A stretch of 64,000 nt of DNA from Bacillus mesophilus (GCF_011008845.1 NZ_JAAIWM010000001.1:434001-498000); one strand, 5' to 3'; counted from the stretch's first letter, positions 1 through 9,391 are shown. The notes: generated by a model from the sequence alone, not told the origin. Translations and numbers: made by a program.

Positions 1-120
1 GCACCGAAGCCAAAGGCTGCTCCAAAAAAAGCTGTAGCTGAGGAAAAAACCGGCACAGAAGCTACTTCAGCCTCACCTGTTGAAAAGAAGAAAACGAGAA
101 CAACTAGGAAAAAAGCCTAA
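1..120 (+). CDS. C-terminal tail of a probable Ku DNA end-binding protein (5' truncated by window)
   Basis: The first 39 codons visible, in frame 1, end at TAA (118-120). The tail is rich in Lys, Ala, Thr and Pro, a low-complexity basic tail. Basic Lys/Ala-rich extensions are known at the C-terminus of bacterial Ku proteins, and a LigD gene lies just downstream on the same strand, as in the B. subtilis ykoV-ykoU pair. The identification as Ku is inferred from this tail and neighbour only; the Ku core lies outside the window. A histone-like or other basic-tailed protein is the alternative. Confidence 0.5.
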   Translation, partial: APKPKAAPKKAVAEEKTGTEATSASPVEKKKTRTTRKKA

Positions 121-155
121 GAGAAGGAGTGAGTAAATCTCACTCCTTTTCTGTA
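121..155. terminator. Bidirectional hairpin terminator between the Ku-like gene and the HAD phosphatase
   Basis: A 10-bp perfect stem (124-133 with 139-148) is followed on the plus strand by a T-rich run. It separates convergent genes and overlaps the TGA of the minus-strand HAD gene at 140-142. Confidence 0.7.
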
Positions 156-664
156 ATCCATACTGCCGCATCATATAAGTCCTCAAACCGTTGGTCAGCT
201 AAATCAGTGTTTTCATCTCCAACCAAAATGGTTCTTGCGCCAGCGGCTTTACCTGCCATGATGTCAACATCACGGTCACCAATCATATAACTTGATTTTA
301 AATCGATTTCATATTTTTTTGCTAAGTCTGTAATCATTTTGGAGCCTGGTTTTCTACACTCACAGCCTTCGTTTGGTTTATGAGCACAATATACAACCTC
401 AATAACAGTTGCACCAAACGCTTGTAAATCTTCTACTAATTTTTTATGAATGGCCTTTAATGCCTTTTCTGTCATAAAGCCTAGCCCTACTCCACCTTGA
501 TTGGTGACGACAAAAACTGGATAACCAGCATCATTCAATTTTTTGATTGCTTCTCCTACTTTAGGCAATAAATAAAGATCACTGGGTTTATTTACAAATT
601 TCACTCTTTTAGATAAAACCTCGTTTATAACTCCATCGCGGTCAAGAAAAATACCACTTTTCAA
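140..664 (-). CDS. HAD-IIIA family phosphatase (GmhB / histidinol-phosphatase type)
   Basis: A 174-residue HAD superfamily hydrolase. The nucleophile motif DRDGV holds D8 and D10, TNQ lies at 54-56, and the terminal Mg-binding GDRDVD is near 129-134. A Cys/His cluster (C93, H95, C101, C103) matches the zinc-binding loop typical of the D-glycero-D-manno-heptose-1,7-bisphosphate phosphatase / histidinol-phosphatase subfamily. The substrate cannot be told from sequence. An AGGAGGG ribosome site precedes the ATG. It lies on the opposite strand between the Ku-like tail and ligD, interrupting what is normally a co-directional repair pair. Family assignment is firm; the physiological substrate is unknown. 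Confidence 0.85.
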   Translation of the reverse strand: MKSGIFLDRDGVINEVLSKRVKFVNKPSDLYLLPKVGEAIKKLNDAGYPVFVVTNQGGVGLGFMTEKALKAIHKKLVEDLQAFGATVIEVVYCAHKPNEGCECRKPGSKMITDLAKKYEIDLKSSYMIGDRDVDIMAGKAAGARTILVGDENTDLADQRFEDLYDAAVWITEKE

Positions 665-768
665 TAAAAATCCCTCCTATCTGTTCGTAATAGACTCACG
701 TAAATTATTGCATAAAAAAGGTGAAAACAAAAAAAGGTAAGGAAAACGAAACTTGAGAGGAAGCCACT

Positions 769-2613
769 ATGAACAAGATCCCAAAACCTATGTTGCCCAC
801 ATTAACGACAGAATTCCCAAAAGGTAATGAATGGGCATATGAAATAAAATATGATGGATTTAGAGCGATGTTTTATATAGATGAGCATAATTTCCATCTG
901 ATCAGTAGAAATGGACTGTCTTTAACAGAGCAATTTCCAGAAGCAGAAGAAGCTGCTGTTTTCGCAAGGGATATTTGGAAGAATGAGCTCCCTATCCTTT
1001 TTGATGGTGAACTTTGTATTTTAGAGTCGTCCCATAAAGCCAATTTTGAAGACATTCAACTAAGAGGTAGACTTAAAACGAAGGATAAAATTATAGCTCA
1101 GATGAATAGGAAAAAAGCACATTATTGTGTGTTTGATTTACTCATCTTAAAAAACAAACAGATTAGTCAGTTACCCTATCAAGAAAGAAAGAATGAACTT
1201 CGAAGACTGTTTGAGGACGGTGAATTACCTACTGAGGTACAGCCGCATTCTTCTGTTTTTTTTCAATATATAAAGGAATATACAGATAAAGAAGAAGTAT
1301 GGAAATTAGCTGAACGTTTTGATGCAGAAGGTGTAATTGTAAAGCTGGTAACTAGTAAGTGGGAGGAAGGAAAACGAACCACTCAGTGGTATAAGATTAA
1401 AAATTGGAAGGAAGGTTCCTTTTTTGTTTTAGCTTATGAAAAGAAGAATGGCTTCTTTCATTTAGGAATCTTGCGGAATCAGGAGGTCTTTTCTGCTGGT
1501 TTAGTGTCTCATGGCTTTTCATCAGAAGAACGTGATGCACTTATACAGGTGATCAAAGCAAATAAAAAAAGTGAAAACCAAGATATTATATTTGTAGAAC
1601 CTAGTATATGTATGGATATTCTTTTTCTTGAGCTTTACAAGGATCAGGTGAGACAGCCTTCGTTTAAACAGTTTCGATTTGATTTGAAATGGGAGGATTG
1701 TACTTGGGAGAAGCTTCAGCAAAGCATCCATCCTATTCCGGAAGAAATTACAATTACTCATCCGGACAAACCCTTATGGCCTAAAAAGAACATCGACAAA
1801 CAAACGTATATCATATACTTACGTAGCATCGCACCCTACCTTTTGCCGTTTCTTGAAAATCGGCTATTAACGGTCATTCGATATCCACATGGAATGCTAG
1901 GTGATCCCTTTTATCAAAAAAATTGTCCTGATTATGCACCTGAATTTATTCAAACATCAAGATCAGAAGGAATTAATTATATTGTTTGCAATAATATCGA
2001 AACCCTCATGTGGCTTGGTAATCAACTTGCCTTTGAGTTTCATATCCCGTTTCAAACGATACACTCTAACGGTCCATCTGAGATTGTGTTTGATTTAGAT
2101 CCACCTTCACGTGACTACTTTTTCTTAGCAGTAAAGGCAGCTTTAATGATGAAAGAAGTATTTGATGGGTTGAAGCTACAAACCTTTGTTAAGACTTCAG
2201 GCAACAAAGGTTTACAGATATATGTTCCACTTCCTGAAAATACGTTTTCATATGATGAGACAAGGAAATTCACGGAGTTTATTGCTCATTACTTAATTAC
2301 AAAGGATCCTGATCACTTTACTATAGAGAGATTAAAGAAAAATCGAGGCACTAAACTTTACGTAGACTATATACAACATGCGGAAGGAAAAACTATTATC
2401 TCACCATACTCTGCAAGAGGTAATGAGGATGGCTTAGTCGCCACTCCACTTTACTGGGATGAAGTAACAGAAGAGTTAACACCTGAACTATTCCCGGTTG
2501 ATAAAATGGTAGACAGAATTAAACAGGTTGGCGATCCTTTTCAAGATTTTTTTAAAGCAAAGGACACTCAACCCTTTCAGGATATATTGGAATTTCTAAC
2601 TCGGGCGCCCTAG
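769..2613 (+). CDS. ligD: ATP-dependent DNA ligase LigD (ligase plus polymerase domains)
   Basis: A 614-residue non-homologous end-joining ligase. The N-terminal adenylation domain carries the KYDG motif with nucleophile Lys27, followed by the ligase C-terminal OB domain. From about residue 330 to the end is an archaeo-eukaryotic primase-type polymerase domain with the metal-binding DLD of FDLDPPS near 440-443. There is no 3'-phosphoesterase domain; this LIG-POL order and length fit B. subtilis YkoU. Together with Ku it repairs double-strand breaks, which in Bacillus matters mainly for spores during germination. The probable Ku gene lies upstream, separated by the minus-strand HAD gene. Confidence 0.95.
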   Translation: MNKIPKPMLPTLTTEFPKGNEWAYEIKYDGFRAMFYIDEHNFHLISRNGLSLTEQFPEAEEAAVFARDIWKNELPILFDGELCILESSHKANFEDIQLRGRLKTKDKIIAQMNRKKAHYCVFDLLILKNKQISQLPYQERKNELRRLFEDGELPTEVQPHSSVFFQYIKEYTDKEEVWKLAERFDAEGVIVKLVTSKWEEGKRTTQWYKIKNWKEGSFFVLAYEKKNGFFHLGILRNQEVFSAGLVSHGFSSEERDALIQVIKANKKSENQDIIFVEPSICMDILFLELYKDQVRQPSFKQFRFDLKWEDCTWEKLQQSIHPIPEEITITHPDKPLWPKKNIDKQTYIIYLRSIAPYLLPFLENRLLTVIRYPHGMLGDPFYQKNCPDYAPEFIQTSRSEGINYIVCNNIETLMWLGNQLAFEFHIPFQTIHSNGPSEIVFDLDPPSRDYFFLAVKAALMMKEVFDGLKLQTFVKTSGNKGLQIYVPLPENTFSYDETRKFTEFIAHYLITKDPDHFTIERLKKNRGTKLYVDYIQHAEGKTIISPYSARGNEDGLVATPLYWDEVTEELTPELFPVDKMVDRIKQVGDPFQDFFKAKDTQPFQDILEFLTRAP

Positions 2614-2630
2614 CACCTGAGTTCTTTTAT
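2598..2630 (+). terminator. Weak hairpin at the end of ligD
   Basis: The stem 2598-2605 / 2616-2623 (AACTC/GAGTT plus GG/CC, one G-T pair) overlaps the ligD stop and is followed by CTTTT. A separate longer hairpin at 2762-2791 (10-bp arms) lies further on without a clear T-run. The 200 bases to 2820 hold nothing else recognisable. Confidence 0.45.
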
Positions 2631-2819
2631 GTTGGCTCTTTTCTAAAACATTGTTACTTTTCCCGCTAAATTTCTAGATTTTTATTCAATTACCGTAAAA
2701 ATTTGGGTACATATTAGAAAAGAGCGACTTTATTCATGTAAAGTAGAACCTTACAACTAGGGTAAAAATCCGGTCTTTTAGGGATTTTTACAAAAAAACA
2801 ATCTATACAAAAACATCCT

Positions 2820-3362
2820 TTATTTTTGGTATTCGATAAGCCAGCAATCACGATATTCTCCCTCATGCCATTCATGCTTAGGTAGAAACTGCTTCTTACT
2901 AAATCCGCATTTTTCGTAACATCGTATGGCTCTATTATTCCAGGCTTGCGGATCCATGACGATCTTAGTCGCTCCGATTTCTTTTACTAGATAATCGACC
3001 ACCATATTGACCAGCTGTGTACCTATTCCCTTATTCCAATAGATTATTTCACCAATGAACTGATCCATACCATAGATAGAATCCTCCTTTTGATAGGAAA
3101 GCTCACTTTTCTCAGTATCAGAAAGTGGATAATACTGAATATAGCCAATCGGCTTTTCATCATAAAGGATAATATTTCGCTAAACTATTTCCCCATCTTC
3201 AGAAAAAAACTTCTCTTTTGTTTTTTCAAGGTTAAATGGCTGATCTCTACCTTCATAATATTGCAGGACATTTTCATCACTGAGCCATTTTGAAATCAGC
3301 TCAGCATCTTCAAACACGAGGGAACGTATAGATAATAATCGTTTATCAGTATGTATGATGAT
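2820..3362 (-). pseudogene. Decayed GNAT acetyltransferase, AAC(6')-like
   Basis: The reading frame continuous with the intact C-terminal part (2820-3068; GIGTQLV acetyl-CoA loop and a QAWNNRAIRCYEKCGF segment typical of AAC(6')-type acetyltransferases) extends back to about 3362. It contains an in-frame TAG at 3180-3182, just before RNIIxYDxKPIGYIQ-like sequence. No ATG/GTG/TTG start exists in frame near the upstream gene's stop, so the start is also lost. It directly follows another GNAT gene (3363-4196) and probably was its translationally coupled partner. A short product starting at 3068 is possible but would lack half the fold. Confidence 0.75.
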
Positions 3363-4196
3363 TCACTCCTTTAACGGAAAGTGGTAAACGGTGTAGTGAT
3401 TGTGCTTTGTGAAGCCTAACTTTAAAGCAACTTTTATTGAATCAACACGAAACGATTCTGTCGTCCAATGAGGAATATAGCCTCTTTCTAAGGATTCCAT
3501 GATAAATCTTTTCGCCATCTCTGTGGCAATCCCTTTTCCACGGTGAGAGGTTTTATATGTGTTAATTCCAATCTCATAGTGGTTTTGATAAGCGTAAACT
3601 GATAGGCAAGTTCCGACTATTTCTTTACCAGATGTCACACATATCCCTATCCCTTTTGAAAGGAAGTGATCTACACTCGGCCAAAACTTTTCTATCTCTG
3701 TTTTTAATATATGTGATGAATCACCTAGAATTTTGTCTTTCGTGACTATCTCAAATTGATATGTAGAGAGTTCCTTTGATTTTAATGTTGACTCGTTTAT
3801 ATAATTCTGAAAATCCTCTTTACTAAATGTAAAGGGCACGCGCTTCCCTTCATTAACTATATACTTGTTAAAAATTGAAGGAATGTGTGAGTTCCAATTC
3901 TCAAACGGATATAATTCTAAATTAAAGTGGTCATCACCAGTTTTAATTGCCTCTGGGAAAATGTGTTCTTCCAGAAACGATTCAATGCTTGAAATAAAAT
4001 CGCTGGTTGGCTCACCAACAAAATAATACATTTCATGTACAGCCCAAATTAACGCCGCTTTCGGTTGTTCCATTTGATCAATAAAAATCCTGCCGCGATT
4101 GTTGGCCTCTAGCACCCCTTGTATCACGGTTTTATCCCATAAATATGGGAAGTGTCTATTAATCACCTCAAACTGACTTGATTTTAGTTCATACAT
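3363..4196 (-). CDS. GNAT family N-acetyltransferase
   Basis: A 277-residue protein. Its C-terminal GNAT domain has the acetyl-CoA pyrophosphate-binding loop HRGKGIAT (about residue 218) and a preceding beta strand GTCLSVYAY. The N-terminal half lacks recognised catalytic motifs and resembles the GNAT_acetyltran group, in which two GNAT folds are fused. The acceptor substrate is unknown. It starts with ATG downstream of a GGAG-type site and ends in AAGGAGTGA, whose AAGGAG would have served the decayed GNAT gene that follows. Confidence 0.85.
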   Translation of the reverse strand: MYELKSSQFEVINRHFPYLWDKTVIQGVLEANNRGRIFIDQMEQPKAALIWAVHEMYYFVGEPTSDFISSIESFLEEHIFPEAIKTGDDHFNLELYPFENWNSHIPSIFNKYIVNEGKRVPFTFSKEDFQNYINESTLKSKELSTYQFEIVTKDKILGDSSHILKTEIEKFWPSVDHFLSKGIGICVTSGKEIVGTCLSVYAYQNHYEIGINTYKTSHRGKGIATEMAKRFIMESLERGYIPHWTTESFRVDSIKVALKLGFTKHNHYTVYHFPLKE

Positions 4197-4297
4197 AAAG
4201 CATAACGCTCCTCAATTTTAATAAAATTATATAAATTTCCAGATCATACCATCAATAGACATATTATAAAATATATTCAAAACTAGTGAAACAAAAA

Positions 4298-4350
4298 TTT
4301 AACGCACTAAAGCGGTGGGGGCCTGGCCCCCACCGCTTTAGTGCGTTAAA
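4298..4350. repeat. 53-bp palindromic element, copy A
   Basis: A perfect palindrome with 26-nt arms around a central T (4324) and a GGGGGCC-T-GGCCCCC core. It lies between the EamA gene end and the upstream side of the GNAT gene. Two further 53-bp copies occur at 9392-9444 and 13735-13787, with the same core and ends but different, mutually compensating arm sequence. It is not followed by a T-run, so it is not a canonical terminator. Confidence 0.85.
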
Positions 4351-4382
4351 GAAAGCCTTAGATATGACTCATATAGATAGTA

Positions 4383-5294
4383 CTAATTATGCTTAAGTTT
4401 TGATCGGTGTGTTTTGTAGCTTGGTATTGCTTGAACGATGAGAACTGTTATAAATACGATGAATAGCCCGACTGTTTGAAGTAGTGTAAAATCTCTATTT
4501 AGAAGAAGTAGTTCAAATAGGGCAATTTCAATTAGCATCAGATTGTTTATGATGCTAGACTCGAAAGCCTCTAAATGCTTTTGACTCCAAGTCCACAGTG
4601 TAAACGCAAGAGAACCATTAATAATCCCAAGAAATAACACAATAAAGATTATTTTCCAGGAGAATATAGGTGGTCCCTCTATGATGATTCCTATTATTAG
4701 CATTGTTATTGCCCCAATAAGCATAGGTTTCATGACTAATTCTTGTGGATGAATGTTCTTATTCTTTATTAAGTGACGTGTCCAAGTCAGGTGTATAGCA
4801 TACCCTACTGACGAAAGCAGCACGAAAATGATTCCAGCTAGATTTTGAAGACCGAACTCCCAGGGATAATAATAGCTTCCTGCTCCGACTATTACGCCAA
4901 CCATTCCGAACCATGTGATTCGCTTGATTTTCTCCTTTATCGCCAGTGAGGCAATCACTGCCACCAACGTAGTATTTCCGATATTTAATAGCAGTGAGGT
5001 TTGAGTCGGTGTCAAAAAAAACTGACCTGCGTATTGAAGCCCTTGTCCCATTGTGTAACCTGTTATTCCTAGTAAAACTAGCTGTTTGACTGACAATTTA
5101 TTATTTAATGAGGTTTTATGTTTCAGTCTATTATTAATCATGAAAAGGAAGAGCACCGCCACACTGTATCTCAATCCAGCCAAGGTTAGTGGGCCAATCC
5201 CTTCACCAAATGCTAGTACATTTAAAAAGTATGAAGAAGACCATAATAATGTAACTAAAAACCCCGCGATCATCGCAATCAAACGAATGTTCAA
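4383..5294 (-). CDS. EamA/DMT-superfamily exporter
   Basis: About 303 residues with ten hydrophobic segments arranged as two EamA repeats. The first begins near the N-terminus (FLVTLLWSSSYFLN) and the second near residue 150. Members export amino acids, nucleosides or other metabolites across the membrane; the substrate cannot be read from sequence. I start it at TTG (5292-5294) because AGGAGGG lies 6 nt upstream and a longer ATG start would add a poorly hydrophobic leader. It is divergent from an SgrR-like regulator, which probably controls it. Confidence 0.85.
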   Translation of the reverse strand: MNIRLIAMIAGFLVTLLWSSSYFLNVLAFGEGIGPLTLAGLRYSVAVLFLFMINNRLKHKTSLNNKLSVKQLVLLGITGYTMGQGLQYAGQFFLTPTQTSLLLNIGNTTLVAVIASLAIKEKIKRITWFGMVGVIVGAGSYYYPWEFGLQNLAGIIFVLLSSVGYAIHLTWTRHLIKNKNIHPQELVMKPMLIGAITMLIIGIIIEGPPIFSWKIIFIVLFLGIINGSLAFTLWTWSQKHLEAFESSIINNLMLIEIALFELLLLNRDFTLLQTVGLFIVFITVLIVQAIPSYKTHRSKLKHN

Positions 5295-5324
5295 TTTAAT
5301 CCCTCCTATTCTACATTCTAGCTC

Positions 5325-5376
5325 GTAAAAGGTGAATAAAAAGTGTAAACTTCTATGTAAGTATTTCACCTTTTAC
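5325..5376. promoter_or_regulatory. Interrupted palindrome in divergent promoter region (candidate SgrR-like operator)
   Basis: The 14-nt arm at 5325-5338 (GTAAAAGGTGAATA) is mirrored at 5362-5376 with one extra T. It lies between the divergent EamA and SgrR-like genes, ending just upstream of the regulator start. The symmetry fits a dimeric regulator site or a leader hairpin; which one is inference. Confidence 0.5.
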
Positions 5377-5391
5377 TGGGAGAGAGGTTCA

Positions 5392-7122
5392 TTGAAAATT
5401 ATTGAACACTATATAGCACTTACCGAACAATTCACTGTTTTAGAGATTAATAAGGAGTTCTTAGTTACTCGTACAGAGCTTGCAGAAGTTCTTTATTGTT
5501 CGGAGAGAAATGTTGTGCATATTTTGAAAAAAATGCAAGAAAAAGGGTGGATTGTTTGGAAAAGTGGACGTGGTAGAGGTGTTTCTTCAACTATTACCTT
5601 TAGAAAAGACTCAAAAGAATTGTTTTTAGAAACAGCAATCACATGGATAAAGAAAGGTGAAACATCAAAAATTTTCTCTTTTATTGAGCAGCTTAATCAT
5701 AATCAGAAACAAGCATACTATTCCATTCTGCCACAGGCATTTGGTTTTCACGAGATTAGTAATGAAACTGAGAAAATGGATGTCTTAACATTTCCGTATT
5801 TCCGTCAGCTTTTTTCATTACATCCAGCTTATGTTGAACGTCAATCAGAGAGACATATGGTTTCACAATGCTTTGATACATTAATTGAGTATAATCTTAG
5901 CACTAACATTTTTACACCTAAGCTCGCTCATTATTGGACTTTTTCTCTGGATTTTACAGAATACACCTTTTACATAAGGAAAGGAATTTATTTTCATCAC
6001 GGAAAAGAACTCACAACTAAAGACATAGCCTTTACGTTTAACCAACTTAAAGAAAGCCCCATGAAATGGTTGATAGAGAATCTAACTAATGTAATTGAGG
6101 TGGATTTATATACAGTCAAATTTCAGTTCTTACGTCCTCAATATTATTGGCTGAACCTGTTAAGTTCACCAAAGTTTTCAATTATTCCAGATCAATACGG
6201 TGGAATGACACCTGAATTTTTTAGTTTTAAGCCACTTGGAACCGGACCCTATCAAATCAAAGAGAGAACAAACCAACAGCTTACTTTAGAAACACATCCC
6301 ACGTATTTCAGTGGTCGAGCTCACCTAGACAGAATTGTTATGGTCTTTGTTCCAGAGATTGAACACTATGTATCTCAACAGAACTTTCATGGGGAATTGG
6401 TTACTTACTTTCCCTTTTTAAGTAAACAACAGGCGCCAAAGTCTTTTAAGGAATTGACTAGAACAGATCTTTCAATTAAATACTTAATGTGGAATGACAG
6501 AAGTAAGACAGGAAACAAAAATCCACAGTTCAAAAGCTTGTTTAGCAGTATTTTAAATAAAAAGAAGTTGGTTGCTTCACTAGGTGGAAATCGCTATGTG
6601 CCTACTGACTACATGTCACAAATTGTTTTTGAAGAAACTAGTTTAGACCCATTAGATTATAATCTTGAACCAATAACTTTAACAGCTCTTACTTACAATC
6701 TTGTACCAAACCTTGAAGATTTAGATTGGATACAAGCACAGTTAAAGTTCAACAATATATCTTTGAACATTACAATCCTTGATTATCAGGACTTTATAGA
6801 CGTGAAATTTCACAAGGATGTAGACCTCTTTTACTCAGAGTTTGTAAGAGAGGAGAATAATCTTGCTTCCCTATTAAACTTATTTTATTGTGAGACTAGT
6901 ATCGTTTTTAATGGATTGTCACAGGCAAAGCGAAAACAGCTGGCAGAGTTATCACGTGAAAGAGATGGAATTTATAAGGTAGAGCATCTACTACTAGAAG
7001 AGAACATTTTACTTCCTCTTTACTCAACATCCCAAGTAGCTTATTTTCATGAGTCTATAAGAGGGACCTCGCTATCAAATGTAGGTTTAGCCCCTTTTAA
7101 GGATTTGTTTTTTATACGGTAA
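5392..7122 (+). CDS. SgrR-family transcriptional regulator with oligopeptide-binding-type domain
   Basis: About 576 residues. The N-terminal ~110 residues hold a winged helix-turn-helix (TRTELAEVLYCSERNVVHILKK) typical of SgrR. The rest resembles a family-5 solute-binding protein (SBP_bac_5), with YTFYIRKGIYFHHGKEL and a PLGTGPYQI motif, lacking any signal peptide, so it should be a cytoplasmic ligand sensor. E. coli SgrR senses sugar-phosphate stress; Bacillus homologues usually sit beside an exporter, as here. I chose TTG at 5392 because GGGAGAGAGG lies just upstream and the protein then begins KIIEHYIALTEQF as in relatives. Target and ligand are inferred to involve the adjacent EamA exporter. 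Confidence 0.82.
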   Translation: MKIIEHYIALTEQFTVLEINKEFLVTRTELAEVLYCSERNVVHILKKMQEKGWIVWKSGRGRGVSSTITFRKDSKELFLETAITWIKKGETSKIFSFIEQLNHNQKQAYYSILPQAFGFHEISNETEKMDVLTFPYFRQLFSLHPAYVERQSERHMVSQCFDTLIEYNLSTNIFTPKLAHYWTFSLDFTEYTFYIRKGIYFHHGKELTTKDIAFTFNQLKESPMKWLIENLTNVIEVDLYTVKFQFLRPQYYWLNLLSSPKFSIIPDQYGGMTPEFFSFKPLGTGPYQIKERTNQQLTLETHPTYFSGRAHLDRIVMVFVPEIEHYVSQQNFHGELVTYFPFLSKQQAPKSFKELTRTDLSIKYLMWNDRSKTGNKNPQFKSLFSSILNKKKLVASLGGNRYVPTDYMSQIVFEETSLDPLDYNLEPITLTALTYNLVPNLEDLDWIQAQLKFNNISLNITILDYQDFIDVKFHKDVDLFYSEFVREENNLASLLNLFYCETSIVFNGLSQAKRKQLAELSRERDGIYKVEHLLLEENILLPLYSTSQVAYFHESIRGTSLSNVGLAPFKDLFFIR

Positions 7123-7125
7123 AAC

Positions 7126-7158
7126 GAAAAAGCCTCTCGCTTAGCAAGAGGCTTTTTC
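7126..7158. terminator. Bidirectional intrinsic terminator
   Basis: A perfect 12-bp stem (7126-7137 / 7147-7158) with A-run and T-run flanks lies between the convergent SgrR-like gene and recQ. Confidence 0.9.
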
Positions 7159-9297
7159 GACTTCAGATATTTTTATTTTAGTTAATGCCAGTTTTATTTT
7201 AAAATAATCGATTTCATCTGGAAGTAATTCCTTAATGGGCTTTAGTTTCTCATCCCCAACCTTTGCAATTTGTTCTCCGATCAACTTTTCCTCTTCGTCG
7301 CTAAGAACGTCAGACCAGTTAATCTCGTATCCTTCTTCGATTGCTTGAATCATATGATTTTGAATCGTTACTAGAGACCTCTCTCTTTGTAAGGATATTT
7401 CTTTTACACTCAATCCCTCTTGAAATAAGGTGTACGAGACTAAATGACTTGGCTGTTGGTCTTCTAAATTCTCGACACTTTCCTTCGCTTGGATTTTTTT
7501 GCTTTCATCTTCCATGTATTGATGAATCACTAGTAAAAAGCGTTCACCATACTTGTCACGCTTTTGTTCACCAATTCCTTTTACCTCAATAATCTCGTCC
7601 ATACTCACTGGTTTTATCTCACATAGTTCTCTTAGAGTTCGGTCAGAGAAGATGACAAATGGTGGTACACTCTCTTCTTGGGCAATTTGCTTACGCAATT
7701 CTCTTAACCTATCAAATAAATCACTGTTACTTTCTGGGCGTTGTTTGGTTGGAACAGTCAGTCCTCTTTTGAAGATTTGGACTTGTCCAAGTAAAACTGG
7801 AAGTGACTCTTTGGTCAAGGATACAACAGGATATTGCCCCTCTGATAAGGCTAAATATCCTTCCGCAATTAAATACTGAATCATTGCACTAATTTCTTTT
7901 TCAGCATATTTAGAAAGAAGACCATATGTTGAGAGCTTTTGAAAACCAAATTCTAACACTCTCTTATTTTTCGAGCCTTTTAAAACTTGTGCAACAAGAG
8001 TCATGCCAAATCGCTCATTCATTCTCTTAATACATGAAAAGATGATTTGCGCATCTTTTGTAATATCAATTCTTTCTCGTCCATCCTTACAATTTGAACA
8101 GCTCTGACAATTGTCATACTGCTCGTTCTCGTTAAAATAATCTAGTAAATTGACTTGTAGACATTGTTCAGTATGACAAAAATCAACCATTGCTTGTAGC
8201 TTTTTATATTCCTGCTGCTTTAACTCTGGATTAAGCAAGGTTTGTTCAATTAAAAACTTTTGCAGGTGAGAATCTTGTGGAGAAAACAATAAGATACATT
8301 CACTCAGCTCCCCATCTCTTCCTGCTCTTCCCGCTTCCTGATAATAAGCTTCAATCGTTCTAGGTAATTGATAGTGGATAACATATCTGACATTCGACTT
8401 GTTAATCCCCATTCCAAACGCATTGGTGGCAACCATAATATCAGTTTGATCGAATAAAAATGCTTCTTGTGCCTTTTTTCGATCCTCTTCATTTAGTCCA
8501 GCATGGTATTTCGATACTAAGTAACCTTGCTTAGCCAAAACACTGTGTACTTTATCAACATCTTTCCGTGTTGAGGCATATATAATGCCTGGCTTCGCTT
8601 TATTTTTCGAAACATATCCTTTAATAAACGCTAATTTATCTACACCTTTTTCAACAGACAGTATTAGATTCTCCCGTTTAAATCCTGTTGTAGTGACATT
8701 CTCACGTTCTATAGAAAGAAGATTACAAATGTCATCTACCACTTCGTTTGTGGCTGTCGCAGTTAATGCTAGAATAATAGGACTTGTAGGTAACGATTGA
8801 ATGACTTGAGAAAGCGTTCGGTAGCTTGGACGGAAGTCATGACCCCATTGCGATACACAGTGGGCCTCATCAACAGCAATCATTTCCACACGGAGATTTT
8901 CTAATAAGGAGCAAAATTGAGGAGATTCAAAACGTTCTGGTGCCACATAAATTAACTTATATTCACCATTTTGTGCAGCATACAATCGTTCATTGACCTC
9001 TGTTTGAGTTAAAGAGCTATTAATGTACGTAGCAGGAATATTAATCAAGTTTAAGCTATCAACCTGATCCTTCATTAAAGAAATTAACGGAGAAATAACA
9101 ATGGTGATTCCTTCCATTAATAAAGCAGGAATTTGATAACAAACCGATTTCCCTCCCCCTGTCGGCATTAGCACAAGAGAATTACTGCCATTTAACGCCT
9201 TTTCAATCACTTCAGCTTGTCCACTCCGAAATGAATCATAGCCAAAATACTTCTTCAACATACCCTCAGCAGCTTGTAAGATACAACATTCCCCCAA
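7141..9297 (-). CDS. recQ: ATP-dependent DNA helicase RecQ
   Basis: A 718-residue 3'-5' helicase for recombinational repair. Walker A PTGGGKS is at 45-51 and DEAH at 143-146, followed by the second RecA domain with the QEAGRAGRDG motif. Next come the zinc-binding RQC region (CLQV...CQSCSNC), a winged helix, an HRDC domain (FVIFSDRTLRELCEIKP) and a C-terminal helix-turn-helix tail. The start is uncertain: the listed TTG lacks a good ribosome site, an internal ATG at residue 13 has little upstream, and a GGGGGA lies near residue 2. Homologues begin about 14 residues before FGYDSFR, close to residue 5-6 here. It ends at a shared terminator. Confidence 0.95.
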   Translation of the reverse strand: MGECCILQAAEGMLKKYFGYDSFRSGQAEVIEKALNGSNSLVLMPTGGGKSVCYQIPALLMEGITIVISPLISLMKDQVDSLNLINIPATYINSSLTQTEVNERLYAAQNGEYKLIYVAPERFESPQFCSLLENLRVEMIAVDEAHCVSQWGHDFRPSYRTLSQVIQSLPTSPIILALTATATNEVVDDICNLLSIERENVTTTGFKRENLILSVEKGVDKLAFIKGYVSKNKAKPGIIYASTRKDVDKVHSVLAKQGYLVSKYHAGLNEEDRKKAQEAFLFDQTDIMVATNAFGMGINKSNVRYVIHYQLPRTIEAYYQEAGRAGRDGELSECILLFSPQDSHLQKFLIEQTLLNPELKQQEYKKLQAMVDFCHTEQCLQVNLLDYFNENEQYDNCQSCSNCKDGRERIDITKDAQIIFSCIKRMNERFGMTLVAQVLKGSKNKRVLEFGFQKLSTYGLLSKYAEKEISAMIQYLIAEGYLALSEGQYPVVSLTKESLPVLLGQVQIFKRGLTVPTKQRPESNSDLFDRLRELRKQIAQEESVPPFVIFSDRTLRELCEIKPVSMDEIIEVKGIGEQKRDKYGERFLLVIHQYMEDESKKIQAKESVENLEDQQPSHLVSYTLFQEGLSVKEISLQRERSLVTIQNHMIQAIEEGYEINWSDVLSDEEEKLIGEQIAKVGDEKLKPIKELLPDEIDYFKIKLALTKIKISEVEKASC

Positions 9298-9391
9298 ACA
9301 TTCAACTTCTTTATTACATAGGACTTATTATAACAAAAATCGGTAACAATCATATAGGGATTGTTTTACATCAACTAACTGAATTTGTAGC

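Noticed and set aside
2762..2791. Hairpin with 10-bp arms as a terminator for the decayed GNAT gene
   Set aside because: On the minus strand the T-run lies within the stem, not after it, so it does not fit an intrinsic terminator; function unclear.
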